Below, in pieces: positions 11,145-22,994 of a stretch of DNA of 64,000 nt (the stretch's first letter is position 1; every line of letters starts with the position of its first letter). The notes under the pieces are model-generated. The model had not been told where the DNA came from. It did no database searches and worked only from the letters and a program-made list of their open reading frames with translations. This DNA comes from Nyssa sinensis. Its lineage: Eukaryota > Streptophyta > Magnoliopsida > Cornales > Nyssaceae. The translations under genes and the position numbers were made by a program. Where the stretch lies: positions 40,973,706-41,037,705 of the forward strand of contig CM018046.1 of assembly GCA_008638375.1 (NCBI GenBank), written 5' to 3'.

Positions 11145-11520
11145 ACAACTTTCTATCACCCATGTTCTCAAGACTGTCATGTATTTTTTTTCACTACCTC
11201 TAATAACATTAATTTTGGCCATCCCTAAACCCCTTGCACTATTCTCAAAATGAACCATAAAATGACCCATAATATAAACTATATCACTCTTCTTAACAAG
11301 TGCATTTACTTATTTTCATTGTATACGACCATGTGATATAAATCAATTTTTTCTTATTTCATCTCTGATTAGAGATACTCCTACCATCTTACAAATATGA
11401 TCATTTTTAATCTTATTTTTTCTTGTCTTACTACATATGCATTTTAACACTCTCATTTTGTCTACACTTAATTTATTAATGTTTTGTTTCTTAAGTGCCC
11501 AACAATTTTCCTTCTCCATA
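11145..11520 (-). pseudogene. RTE-type LINE C-terminal fragment
   Basis: The minus strand reads as the end of an RTE-clade reverse transcriptase protein: CWALKKQNINKLSVDKMRVL with CSKTRKNKIKN, followed in another frame by RGLGMAKINVIRG. These match the well-known plant RTE tail in which a CWA-KKQ block, an EMRMLRWMCG-like block and an RGRPK-like block follow in order. Frames are broken. It is the left flank of the copia insertion and recurs at 37715-37915 and 41605-42355. Confidence 0.7.
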
Positions 11521-11640
11521 GATCACAATTAAACAAACATATATATATATATATATAAACCTATATAAGAGCAAGAGTTTCGTCCACCTACTTCTTTCAA
11601 CTGCTTCGAGTTTCGTCCACCTCTTCATGGTTTAAGCTAC

Positions 11641-12060
11641 TGTAAAATTTAATTCAATAAATTTGGGATCTTCAACTATCATGACAATCACATAATCATC
11701 TTTTATGCGGAAATAAAATAATCTTTTAAATAACATACCGGAATCTGCCATGGAGAAATCACCTTCTGAGAAAGCCTGTAAAAATTTTTTCTCTCGCTTA
11801 ACCCTTATTCTTTCCGTACGCCAGAATATTATGGAAAAACCCTGGTTAAAGTTATGTTGGGTAGAGAGAGGACAATTCATACTTAAATATCAAAACCCTA
11901 ATCCTACTCCCCATAAGAGTAGATAAATAGGAAACCACTTCCCTTATTATATCTCACTAATTAAGTAACCGTGCGTAACTTTCCAAAGCCAATAATTACC
12001 TAATTTCATTAAACCCAAATAATGTCAATATTACCCTTTCATGTGGGACATATTCTAACA
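11641..12060 (-). repeat. Copia 3' LTR (left)
   Basis: 420 bp starting TGTAAAATTT and ending TTCTAACA in window orientation, matched by 17703-18122. In element orientation this is the 3' LTR because the polypurine tract abuts it at 12061. Confidence 0.97.
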
Positions 12061-12074
12061 TTCTCCCACTTGGT
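12061..12074 (-). other. Copia polypurine tract
   Basis: Read on the minus strand, the bases next to the 3' LTR are ACCAAGTGGGAGAA, a purine-rich primer for plus-strand synthesis. Between here and 12450 I see only untranslated sequence. Confidence 0.85.
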
Positions 12075-12450
12075 CCATATGAACGACACTTATTTGGATT
12101 TAACAAGGTAAACATAATATGCGTATAACATTAGCTTATTCGCACTTTAGTGAGATTACAATAATATTATAATTAAATAACTTACTAACATGAGTCATGG
12201 CGGTAAACATCAATAAAGTGACATCTTCCCTTCCATGCACTACAATGTCAGCAAATCACTTAATTATAATCCATAATAGGAAGTAACTGTAATGTCCCCA
12301 TAATATCTTTGTCAAAGACGATTCCTGTCATCAATAATCCATCTCTATAATTACATAATTGATGGTAAACAGGAAAAATGTCAGAAACACGATTAATGAT
12401 ATCTCTTTAAATGTTATAGAACAAAAACATAAAGATCCACAAAACATATC

Positions 12451-13542
12451 TCAAGGATTACAACAAAGACCCATGCGATCAACATGTTCCTTAAATGTCT
12501 TTGGTGCTAACCCTTTAGTCAAAGGATCTGCAATCATAAGCTCAGTCTTAATATGTTTTATAAACACTGTTTGTTTTTGAACCTCCTCCTTAACGGCCAA
12601 ATATTTGAGCTCCATGTGCTTAGCGCCATTAGAATATTTGTCGTTTTTGGAGAAAAAGACTGCTGCGGAATTATCACAATACATTCTCAGCAGCTTGGCA
12701 ATACTGTCGACAACTCCAAGTCCTGAGATAAAATTCCGTAACCATAAAGCATGAACTGTGGCCTCAAAGCATGCCACAAATTCAGCTTCCATAGTAGATG
12801 TTGCTATGATAGTCTGTTTGGAGCTTTTCCATGATATTGCTCCTCCGGCTAATAGAAACAAATAACCAAAAGTTGACTTCCGACTATCAACACAACTAGC
12901 AAAATCTGAGTCGGAGTAGCCAACCACCTCCAACTGATCAGACCTTCGATACGTGAGCATATAGTGTCTTGTTCCCTTTAGGTATCTTAAAACCTTCTTT
13001 GCAGCTTTCCAATGCTCCATTCCGGGATTACTTTGGTATCTCCCAAGCATTCCAACTGCAAAACTAATGTCTGGTCTTGTACAAGTTTGAGCATACATCA
13101 AGCTTCCAACAACAGATGCATAAGGAATAGTTTCCATTCTTTTCTTTTCTAATGCATTCTGTGTACAGTCATTTTCACTGAACTTGTCCCCTTTACAAAT
13201 AGGAGCAGGAGTGGCTACACATTCAGCCATATGAAATCTTTCAAGAACTTTATCGATATACCCCTTCTGAGACAACCCTAACAATCCACTCGATCTATCA
13301 CGGAATATTTCAATTCCTATCACGTAAGTTGCCTCACCCATATCTTTCATTTCAAAGTTCATAGAAAGAAATCTTTTGGTTTCATTCAGCAAACCAAGAT
13401 CATTACTGGCAAGCAATATATCGTCAACATATAGAACCAAGAAAATAAACTTGCTCCCACTGACCTTTAGATATATACACCGATCAACAGTATTTTCCTT
13501 AAATCCAAAGGACATGATGGTATCATTGAACTTAAGATATCA
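12451..13542 (-). CDS. Copia pol: RT C-terminal half and RNase H
   Basis: This part of the polyprotein carries the RT catalytic motif in LVLYVDDILLASND. It continues through the usual copia thumb with PYASVVGSLMYAQTCTRPDI and KVLRYLKGT. The Ty1-type RNase H follows: GYSDSDFASC, SKQTIIATSTMEAEFVA and the DNSAAV block. The frame ends with KEHVDRMGLCCNP at 12451-12453. The in-frame TGA at 13540-13542 stands where copia elements usually have Trp after ASRQ and separates this piece from the upstream RT half. Confidence 0.93.
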
Positions 13543-14208
13543 TTGTCTAGAAGCTTGTTTAAGTCCATAAATTGACTTCTTTGATTTGCATACCATATGC
13601 TCCTTTCCTTTAATCAAGAAACCTTCAGGTTGATCCATATAAACCTCTTCATCTAAATTCCCATTCAGAAAAGCAGTTTTCACATCCATTTGGTGTAACT
13701 CCAAATCGAAATGAGCCACCAGAGCCATTATGATCCTAAGAGAGTCCTTCTTTGATACAGGAGAGAATGTCTCTTTGTAATCAACACCTCCTTTTTGAGT
13801 GAAACCTTTTGCAACAAGTCTAGCTTTATGTCGTTCAATATTGCCATTACAGTCGCGTTTAGTCTTAAAGACCCATTTACACCCGACTGTCTTAAAACCT
13901 TCAGGCAAATTAACGACGTCCCAAACTTCATTTTGTTCCATTGATTTCAACTCATCATTTATAGCATTGATCCACCTTTCAAAATCACTACTTTCAATGG
14001 CTTGTGAAAATGAAACCGGATCTTTACTTATCCCTAAATCATAATCAGATTCTTGCAAATATACTAAATAATCATCTGAAATAGCCGATCTTCTTTCTCT
14101 TTGAGACCTCCTTAATGCTATTCCTTGTGATTGTTCTGCAACTGGTTCATTGGTGAAATTTTCATTATGGAGGGACTGATCACTGGATTGTTGTTCAATA
14201 TTATCAAA
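13543..14208 (-). CDS. Copia pol: RT N-terminal half
   Basis: In the same frame as the downstream piece, this section holds the start of copia RT: ELKSMEQNEVWDVVNLPEG, KWVFKTKRDCNGNIERHKAR, LVAKGFTQKGGVDYKETFSP, MDVKTAFLNGNLDEEVYMDQ and KKSIYGLKQASRQ. The upstream boundary is the TAG at 14209-14211 in the linker between integrase and RT. It is a segment of one polyprotein, not a separate gene. Confidence 0.92.
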
Positions 14209-14211
14209 CTA

Positions 14212-14812
14212 TTCGATAACTGGAGAAACAACAATTTCCTTTGAAGTTACGGGTATTGGGATAGGCACCCGAACTTCTTCGATGACCATATTATGTGATA
14301 CATCACTCCCACTAATTTCACCATTCTCAAGGAATCTGGCATTTCCGGTTTCAACAATTCTTGTATTATGGTTAGGGCAGTAAAACCTATACCCTTTGGA
14401 CTTCTCTGGGTAACCAATAAAGTACCCGTTTACAGTTCTAGAATCCAACTTCTTTTCATGCGGATTATATATCCTAGCCTCTGCTAGACAACCCCAAATA
14501 TGAAAGTGTCTCAAACTCAGTTTCCTTCCTGTCCACAATTCAAAAGGGGTCTTTTAAACTGCCTTACTAGGAACCCAGTTTAGCACATAAACGGCTGTCT
14601 TAAGGGCCTCCATCCATAATGAAATGGGTACTGAAGAGTTACTTAACATACTTCTAACCATTTCCATAAGCGTACGATTACGCCTTTCAGCCACACCATT
14701 CTGCTGAGGCGTACCAGGCATTGTGTATTGCGCACAAATGCCATGCTCTTCTAGGAATTTAGCAAATGGTCCTGGACATTGTCTTATACCATCATACCTT
14801 CCATAATACTCA
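14212..14812 (-). CDS. Copia pol: integrase C-terminal part
   Basis: This segment lies downstream of the frameshift near 14813. It contains the end of the integrase core (PGTPQQNGVAERRNRTLMEM, the last catalytic Glu being in VAERRN). The typical C-terminal blocks follow: PFELWTGRKLSLRHFHIWGC and DSRTVNGYFIGYPEKSKGYR. A TAA at 14554-14556 interrupts it just before KTPFELW. The segment is intact enough to recognise but not to be translated as one product. Confidence 0.88.
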
Positions 14813-16508
14813 CGCCTCTATCTGATTGAATGATTTTCACATTTCTATCTAATTGTCGCTCAACTTCAGCAATATATATCTTTAAAGCATTTATTGCTTG
14901 AGACTTTTCATGCAACAAATAGACATAACCATAACGTGAAAAATCATCGATGAAAGTGATAAAGTACTTTTCTCCACCAAAAGATGGTGAGTCAAAAGGT
15001 CCACAAATATCAGTATGGACAATCTCCAAAAGTTCTCCACTTCTTGTGGTGCCTTTCTTTGTATGTTTGGTTTGCTTTCCTTTAATGCAGTCCACACATA
15101 CATCGAAATCGGTAAAATCAAGATTTGAAAGAATCCCATCTTTTACCAATCTCTCCATTCTTTCTCTGGATATATGACCCAGTCTTTTATGCCACAAGAA
15201 AGAAGAATTCTCATTAACTCTGCTAAGTTTAGTTCCAACATCATGATGCAGGGTGAGGAGTGTTTTAGCAAAATTTTTGTTAAGATTAAATCTATATAAC
15301 CCCTCAGATAAAACACCAGAACCAACAAATGAGCCATTTCTCAATAAACGAAAACCCTTATTTTCAAAATGTAAAGAATAGCTATCATAATCTAGTCTTG
15401 ACATGGAAATTAAATTTCTAGAAATAGTAGGAACATAAAAAGTATCAAATAGGTCCAAACAGTGGCCTGACTCTAAAAACAAACGTAAAGTTCCAACACT
15501 AACAACTGGTACTTGAGTTCCATTTCCCAAGACTATAAAATGCTCATTTTCCTTTATGTTCTGGATCGAAAGGTATCCCTGCATCGAATTTGAAACATGA
15601 ATAGTAGAACCAGAGTCAATCCACCATGTATTAGAAGGAACTTGTGTCATATTTGATTCGAAACATACATAAGCTAATAGCTTATCTTTCTTTTCGAACC
15701 AAGCTTTACGTTTCGGACAATTTTTCTTTACATGCCCATAGCTATTACAGAAATAGCACTTTGGTCCACTATGTTCCTTCTTGTGAGCCCCATTGACATG
15801 AGAGGGCCCCGCAACCTTCAATGGATCTTTTTTTAAACTTTTCTTGTGTTTCTTTCCTTTGCTTCCAGCTCCATGACTCATAACATGAACTGAATGTTGT
15901 CCTTGTTGCTTAAGTCTTGCCTCTTTTTGAATTAACATACTCGCCAATTCGTTCACATTCCACTTTTCCTTAATAGTGTTATAGTGAATCTGAAATGGCC
16001 CATACTGAGCAGGCAAGGAATTCAGAATAAACTGAACAAGGAAACTTTCATCAACATTCATACCCAAAGATTTGAGTCTGGCCGTTAGATTGGTCATTTC
16101 AAGGACATGCTCATTCATTCCACAGCTACCATCAAATTTCATGGTGGTAAGTTCAGCCATTAATCTCCCTCCAAGGGACTTGTCCGCTGAACGAAACCGA
16201 TCTTCCACAGCCTTGAAATATTCCTTTGCGTTTTCAATTTGAGGAAACGATGACTTGATATTGTTCGCAATACACATTCGCATAAACATAATGCTTAATC
16301 TGTTCGATCTTTCCCATGACTTAGACAAAGCTTCCTGCTCCGAACTGCTTGTTTTAGTAATAGCAGCCGGTTTGTCAATTCGCAGTGCTAAATCAAGATC
16401 CAGAACACCAAGGTGAAACTGGATCTGCTCCTTCCAGTCAGAGAAATTAACTCCATTAAAAATTGGAACAGAAGAAGCCAGCGAATGAAGCGAAACAGGA
16501 ACTGACAC
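14813..16508 (-). CDS. Copia gag-protease-integrase N part
   Basis: The polyprotein starts at ATG 16506-16508 (MSVPVSLHSLASSVPIFNGV). Residues 1-200 are copia gag (PIFNGVNFSDWKEQIQFHLG). A CCHC zinc knuckle (CYFCNSYGHVKKNC) lies at about 253-266. The aspartic protease motif is in WWIDSGSTIHVSNS at about 296. The integrase zinc region follows (LWHKRLGHISRERMERL and CVDCIKGKQTKHTKK). The core begins HTDICGPF and DDFSRYGYVYLLH, and the frame breaks at IIQSDRG, where one base is missing relative to the expected reading. Confidence 0.93.
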
Positions 16509-17688
16509 TACAATAAAAATAAAATAAAAACATCACAACATTAATGCTTTGAAAAATCAATTCCATTAGCAATATTGCGTTCAATCTTTGGATTAACTAA
16601 TGCAATATACTAATATTTAAATTTAATGGTAATTTTCACTCACCCAAGCATAATTGATAACCATTCAAAGTTTGATTGGTTTGTCACCTTTGGGCATCCA
16701 TTCCAATCTCACAATCATTCTATCAATTATTCTAATTAATTTAATAATTATTTGAAAGTTGGTGCACCTTTGGGTCAAACCATAATAATCAAATAATAAT
16801 TCCATAATTGTTTTGCAAAGTCATAATTTAATTCAATATTTATAACTTTTCTCAGCAAGATCACTTTAGTGACAACAAGCTAACCATAATATAAATATTG
16901 ATTGATAAATAACCAAGCAAAAATAAATAAATAAATAAATAAAATAAACGTTTAAATTTTTCTTTAATTGCATGCAAAATCTAGCCCATAATAATTCAGT
17001 TCATGCATGCAAAAATATAATTATTAACTCAATATAAATAAGCCCATAACATAACCACTATTATTAATTTAATAGGCCCATAGCAATTCAATCAATAAGC
17101 ATGCATAAATATAATTATTAATCCAATACAAGCCCATAACATAACACTTCTACGGAACCCCAAATACTTACTGCCGCAGTAAACTTAAATTTTACATTTC
17201 AATCTCAAGGTGTCAATCTAACATCAATATAATACCTTCCTTTACCTTGCTTCTTTTTGTGTTTTCAGTCAACTGTGTTGACTTTGAATGAATCAGTTTT
17301 CACTTTAGTACCTGTTCCTTTTTTTTTTTTTTTTTTAATACAAGGGACGGGATCCGTATTTACTCTTCTACGGAATCTAGAGTCAAAAAACTGGAAGGAT
17401 GGTATTGAGATGTCAACCATAATAATTGAAATTAAAATTACAAACTAGGGTTCACTGTAAGTAGAAGTAATAAAAAGATATCACCGACACCGTGACATAA
17501 AATTTGAAATACCCTGTTATATGCTTGCGGTGCAGTCACACTTTTACATGAAAAAAAAAGAAAATATAGTGACGGCATATTTTTTTTTTTTTCACACTTA
17601 TACAATTTTATTTTTCTGGCAGAATCATGAAAAATATCAATTAAATTAATCTTTACATTAAAAGGAAAATCATGATAGTTTCAACCAT
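16509..17688 (-). other. Copia 5' untranslated leader
   Basis: About 1.2 kb between the primer binding site and the gag start. It is AT-rich and has no supported frame; it includes a long T run near 17321 and an AAAT run near 16921. Confidence 0.8.
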
Positions 17689-17702
17689 GCTCTGATACCA
17701 CA
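17689..17702 (-). other. Copia primer binding site (initiator Met tRNA)
   Basis: On the minus strand this reads TGTGGTATCAGAGC. TGGTATCAGAGC is the standard complement of the 3' end of plant initiator Met tRNA and lies two bases after the 5' LTR. Confidence 0.95.
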
Positions 17703-18122
17703 TGTAAAATTTAATTCAATAAATTTGGGATCTTCAACTATCATGACAATCACATAATCATTTTTTATGCGGAAATAAAATAATCTTTTAAATAACATAC
17801 CGGAATCTGCCATGGAGAAATCACCTTCTGAGAAAGCCTGTAAAAATTGTTTCTCTCGCTTAACCCCTATTCTTTCCGTACGCCAGAATATTATGGGAAA
17901 ACCCTGGTTAAAGTTATGTTGGGTAGAGAGAGGACAATTCCTACTTAAATATCAAAACCCTAATCCTACTCCCCATAAGAGTAGATAAATAGGAAACCAC
18001 TTCCCTTATTATATCTCACTAATTAAGTAACCGTGCGTAACTTTCCAAAGCCAATAATTACCTAATTTCATTAAACCCAAATAATGTCAATATTACCCTT
18101 TCATGTGGGACATATTCTAACA
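17703..18122 (-). repeat. Copia 5' LTR (right)
   Basis: 420 bp, the same length as the left LTR. I count five substitutions and no gap between the two by eye. Confidence 0.97.
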
Positions 18123-18550
18123 GCTGCTTCATTATTTAAGAATGAATCTCACAATGGACTCACAACATGATATAACAGTCGCTAGATAGCCGCTACGCAC
18201 ATTTACCATAATTTGTTTCCCTCACTAGCAATTTATGCTTCAACTGTTTAGGTTGGGAAATTTTTTTAATGAGTTAATACAATGACATGTTAATGTATCC
18301 TTTATTAATACAGCTCGCCAAGAGTAAAGAATTAATACATAGCACAAATTTCCTCCGGAATTGTAATCCAGGATGTTAATGATTGGGTTCCTTCATGCCC
18401 AGATGAGCTTTTTAAACTGTTTCATTAGTCTCCGATCGCCACCTTCGGCCGCTGAGTGAACGTGAGTCTGCATGCCCAGATTGTTTGGTGACATGCTAAA
18501 ACAATTAGATCGCCAGAGATTTGTTAAATAAGCAAAGCCCACAGGTCCTG

Positions 18551-19310
18551 TCATAACTTTGAATGTTGTCTCCGAGGGCAACCGCCTTCAAAAGCATGTT
18601 CCAGCACGTCTTCCATTCGCTTAGCAAGTAGTATCTGCCATAATAAGATGCATTGTGAATATAGGACCATATACATATAATTGCATGAAATTAAAATTTT
18701 AAAATTTTTGTTCTGAATCAATTCTTCCTTCTTGTTGTTCTGAAAATAAAGAAAGGCTTTTCAAATTTATATTTGATCTTGACTCTCTAGCAAATTCACT
18801 GATTAAAGTCAAGAAATGACCAATTTCTGTTGATAATGCGGTTTACTGATATCTATCATACATAGAATATTAAAGACCCAGTCATGAGCTATCTTAATCC
18901 ATGTCTGAATGGCAAAATGCAGACAAAAAAGTGTAGTTTGTCAATCACATCTAAGGGGCCATGGAAAAATTTGCCAATCTGCCTGAAATTAATTTCCAGA
19001 AAGTCCATGAACCTTATAAATGCTGCTTCATATGTTTCCACAACAATTTCAGAAAAATTTGAGCCTCTGTTAGACAGGATAAGTCCATATGAATCCAGAT
19101 TCAAGTTAATATAAAATCTCGGATCTAGGACTCGAGAAATGGGACTGGACTTGTAGTCCCTTCAAGCACCCTTAGACTTGTGGAACACATGCATAGAAAA
19201 AAATTTACCTCCAGATTGGCAAGCACAGCTGAAGGTACTTCGACTAAGTCCTTCAAGTTTCTCTCTGGCAAGATAACTCTCTTGATACCATAACGGTGCG
19301 CTGCCAAAAC
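18551..19310 (-). pseudogene. Orphan last two exons of LON2 (copy I)
   Basis: It holds exact counterparts of the last two LON2 exons, 19310-19209 (102 bp) and 18634-18551 (84 bp), with intact splice sites and the terminal HSKL. The remaining exons are absent, so it cannot make a Lon protein alone. Compared with the complete gene it has Arg for Trp in the GCPW motif and Asn for His in AVLAHLE. It arose by DNA duplication, because the intron is present. It could only matter as an alternative 3' end or a source of gene conversion. Confidence 0.9.
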
Positions 19311-20068
19311 CTGTACAGCCTACATACATTCAAATAATCAAAATATTTAAAGACAACAATCTTGGTGCATGAACTGATCGTGTCTCAAGTTATGCCGTAA
19401 GAAAATAAAACAAACAAAGTTTTTTCTTTTTATACGTGAGCAATTTAACTACTAAACTTGATAGCTGAGACCTGCTAGTTCTTTCAAATGGAATGCAAAC
19501 AATTAATATTTGTGTGATGCTGTAATGTGTTCAGAAATTGTATGAAGATACTTTCTAAAAGCCATCTTGCAATAGTGTTCAAACATAACCATCAAAGGTA
19601 AGCACATTATCACATAACGAGTCCCATAATTGTTTGTATTTTCCTTCACTTTTTCTGGTCCATATATGTTCTGCTGGTACACGCCTGCTCCTGACTTTTG
19701 GCTATTAAGTCACTACACACATGATCTGCAAACCTGCATGCGAAGTGCAAGAAAAACTTTCCTCCTTTTTTTTTTGGTTAACTGCAGGTTATATTCTTCT
19801 ATGTTTACTGATATTTGCTTTTCCAACAATCACCACAACTTCACAATATGATATCTATGTTCATCTTTTAATGTTAGCAGTTTCCATACTCTGCCTTCTT
19901 GTATTAACAAACTTGTTTTGCAAATCAAAGAAAATTTTTGACCAAGTTCATTTATCTCCTTGGTTTAAATATTTATTTCTCTAGTGAATCATTGATTAGT
20001 TCCCTAATGTGTAGAATGCATCAGACATATGAGGTTTCTGAAACTACTACGTGAGATGCTTTGAATAT

Positions 20069-20073
20069 GCATC
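20069..20073. other. Target-site duplication of gypsy element, left
   Basis: GCATC here and at 30467-30471 flank the LTRs exactly. The duplicate region at about 44641-44648 has a single GCATC in the same context, which is the empty site. Confidence 0.95.
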
Positions 20074-20665
20074 TGATACGCCAAAAGTTACCTCAAAACC
20101 GATCTTCATAGGACACGTGTCAAACCTTGTTCTATGAATTCATAAAATAAATTCATGCAGTCAAACTGACTTCGGTAAGGGAGTCCATGAGTTATAGCGA
20201 CTTGGCATACTGATCTCGTTACACACCTCGGTATGCCGACCTTATGGTAATAAGACACAAACAAGATAAGGCAAAATATCACAAGTAATTATGACAAAAC
20301 CGTCACTTTCTGACACACGCCACACTCTAGTCCTGTCAAAGATGGAAAGAGTTCCTAGCCTTACATAATCAACATGGCCGGTGGTAAACATGACGTGTGT
20401 AATCATGATAAAATGGTTCTACCGCTTGACTATTGGGTTTGATATTTTCTTACAGTTTATAAATATGAAGGCAAAGGTATGAAAAGAGAGAGTTCAAAAA
20501 TTATCTAAATAATTATTGTCTGAGAATATATATTTCTATCTTCTCTAATTTAACCGTCAGAGTGGCTACCACCGGAGCCCTCCCCGGTGGCCCTCTGACT
20601 CTTTTTCTCAAGATGTACAACGAAGAACGATTCAAGCCTTGACGAAGTCGAAAACTGCAACATCA
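20074..20665 (+). repeat. Gypsy 5' LTR
   Basis: 592 bp, bounded by the GCATC target duplication and by the primer binding site at 20667. A possible TATA signal is the 'cagtttataaatatgaagg' phrase near 20455. Confidence 0.97.
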
Positions 20666-20686
20666 GTTTGGCGCCGTCTGTGGGAA
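20666..20686 (+). other. Gypsy primer binding site
   Basis: TTTGGCGCCGTCTGTGGGAA follows the LTR. The stretch TGGCGCCGT matches the complement of the 3' end of plant Asp tRNA, while the following bases match less well, so the primer tRNA is only tentatively Asp. Confidence 0.75.
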
Positions 20687-20741
20687 ACGATTGGTAATCA
20701 TCCCTATTTATCTCCTAATTTTCATACTTTGCTCCTTCGTC

Positions 20742-22412
20742 ATGGCCCCGAATCGCCGTTCCAGACAAATGACTCAAAGCCAGCCGTTAGCTGGTGACGA
20801 AGATGGTGAAACTTCTGATCCTGTACGACAACAGCTCGACCAAATTAGAGAGTAGATGCGGAGACAGTCCGATCAAATGCAAGGACAACTTTCGGCCATA
20901 TCCTAGCTCCTAGTTTCTTTAACCCAGAGCTTGCCAGATATCCCCATAGCTCTTCCGTCAGGTATCCCTACCGGAAGAAATCCAGTCTCGCCCCTTGCTG
21001 GTGCAAGGCTGTATGAAGATGGAGGTCCCAGTTCCCATCCAGTTGATCTCCAGGACGCAGTTCGGGCCGAAGATGAACCTCGTCAATCCCATGTTATGGG
21101 ACAAGAGGCACCAAATCTTCATCCGACTGTGCACCTGCACAGCACAAATAGGGATTTGAGTCTTGTTAATTCAGGAGCCAATCCTGTACGGTCAGGCTCC
21201 CGGCCTTAGCAGGCGTTAATACCGCCCCAAAGAATCTCAGGACATGTTGCACCTAGTCAGAAACATCTAATACACGCTGCACATGAGGCTGGCGTGCCCG
21301 CGCCATAGTACTCTGCCCCATCCAGAATACGTCCAAAGATGGAAGAGGTGGCAGATTCCGTAAGATTGGCAGCCCATGCAAAAGAAGGAGACGCTCCCGC
21401 TAAACAAGATGAAATAGCACGGCTGCTTGGTAGGTTCACTACCCCCTTCATAGCAGCCATCTTATCGACGGAACGTTCTCAAAAATTTATTGTTCCAAAA
21501 TTTACTCCATATGATGGATCGGACGACCCTAGAGATCACCTTTCCAACTATCAACATACGATGGCCATGCATGGTGCCACCGATGCTTTCTTGTGCCGAA
21601 CATTCGTCACAAGTCTCAAAGGCGCAGCCTTACAATGGTTCCATAACCTCCCCCAGGAGTCAGTCCCGAGCTTTTATGAGCTCAGCAGACGTTTTCTTGA
21701 CCGATTTTTAACTAGCCGGAGGATGAGAAAGGGACCAGAGTTTCTTCTAACAATTAAGCAACAGAAGGGGGAATCACTTCGAGACTACATCGCCCGTTTC
21801 AACTCTGAACTCACCGAAATTACAGACTGCGGTTCGGGTTTTTTAGTGGCCACACTTCATACGGGATTATGGCCGGGACGATTCCATGATTCCTTAACCA
21901 AGAATCCTCCGGCTGACATGGCATCACTAATGGAGCGAGCCAGGAAGCATATCAATTTGGAAGATACCAGGGTATCTCTTCGCAAAGCAAGAGAGCAATC
22001 ACAGCAGAACGATGCTACTCAAAAGCAAAGTTTTGGAACTACAAACAAAAGGCAGCAGAGCCCGGATAAAAAAACCACCTCCCGAACTCAGAACCAATCA
22101 GCAGCTGGGAAGACTCAATCATACGCACCTTTGAATACAACGTTGACACCCTTAAACGCCTCTCTCACACAAGTCTATCATCAAGTACGAACGCGAGAAA
22201 ATTTGAAGGCTCCAGACCCTTTGTACTGCCATCCAGACTCCCGAGATCGGAGCAAGTATTGTGAGTTCCATAAAGATCACGGGCACACAACAGAGACGTG
22301 TAGGAACCTCCAGCAGAAGATCGAGCAATTGATCCAGAGAGGACGTCTGAAGGAGTTTATTCAACATGGAGGCTCAACTAATCAAAATCAAAGGCCCCAA
22401 CAGCCTAGGTAA
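20742..22412 (+). CDS. Gypsy gag
   Basis: The start is ATG 20742 (MAPNRRSRQMTQ), in frame with all later domains. The capsid-like region is at 21339-21980: FIVPKFTPYDGSDDPRDHL, LQWFHNLP, FYELSRRFLDRFLTSRR and GESLRDYIARFNSE. A Tat-type zinc motif (CEFHKDHGHTTETC) is near 22260. Four TAG codons interrupt the N-terminal part at 20853, 20904, 21207 and 21306, all readable as former CAG. The frame ends at TAA 22410-22412, which also lies where Gln codons surround it. Confidence 0.9.
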
Positions 22413-22526
22413 GACCAACAGCCCCAACAGCCATGACAGGGTCAAGGTCTTGGACCAAATGAACCTCAAACTGACCAACCTCATCCAAATAATCAGGTTA
22501 TCCTTGTCCTCCACACTGATAATTCG

Positions 22527-22994
22527 TTGATCGTTATGTCCAACCGGGCAAAGAAGCGTTATGTTCGGGAAGCAATGACAGAAATGGGCCCTCTTCTCGT
22601 CTCTACAATTGAGAAAAATCTTAAGCCGCTACCGCATATCCAGTTTTCAGAAATGGATCTGGTTGGCATACATTGTCCTCATAGTGATGCACTCATTATC
22701 TCTTGCAGAGTGGCAAACTTCGATGTCAAGAGAGTGTTGGTCGATACCGGATGTTCCACCAACATCCTCTTTTATGAGCCTTTTAAAAGTATGCAGCTCA
22801 ACACCACCGACCTCAAAGCAATTACTGCCGTAATAGCAGGTTTTGATGGTAACTTGAGCTCGCCATTGGGAGGGATCGAACTACCCACTACGGTGGGAGA
22901 ATGAGAGGATCAGAAAACTCTTATCTCTGAATATATGATCATCGACTCTCGATCGCCTTATAACACCATTATCGGAAGACCATGGCTCCATTAA
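22527..22994 (+). CDS. Gypsy aspartic protease region
   Basis: In the same frame as gag. The catalytic motif is in VLVDTGCSTNILFYEPF near 22737-22787, typical of retropepsin-like proteases in Tat elements. It continues past TGA 22902-22904 into YMIIDSRSPYNTIIGRPWLH, the usual end block, where TAA 22993-22995 follows. Confidence 0.88.

Larger units (their letters stand above)
11641..18122 (-). mobile_element. Ty1/copia LTR retrotransposon, full length, defective
   Basis: A complete 6482-bp copia element lies on the minus strand. It has 420-bp LTRs with TG...CA ends, an initiator-Met-tRNA primer site inside the right LTR, a polypurine tract beside the left LTR, and domains in copia order gag, protease, integrase, RT, RNase H. 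Flanks are GCTAC (11636-11640) and GCTGC (18123-18127), a 5-bp target duplication with one mismatch. The orthologous stretch of the duplicate at about 42548 is unoccupied. The polyprotein is one frame broken by a frameshift near 14813 and stops at 14554, 14209 and 13540, so the element cannot now make a full product. About 5 of 420 LTR positions differ, which points to a recent insertion. Confidence 0.97.
18123..20073 (-). repeat. Segmental duplication copy I, LON2 3' end (part 1)
   Basis: This segment is collinear with about 42545-44649 at a few percent divergence, including exons, intron and flanks. Copy II has about 120 extra bases near 42720-42850. It resumes after the gypsy element at 30472. 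Confidence 0.92.

Noticed and set aside
18551..19310. A second functional LON gene
   Set aside because: Only the last two exons are present; upstream sequence ends at the duplication breakpoint at 30946.
19630..19984. Open frames at 19630-19984 and the matching ones at 44178-44563
   Set aside because: They lie in the LON2 intron before the penultimate exon, differ by frameshifts between the two copies, and resemble nothing known.
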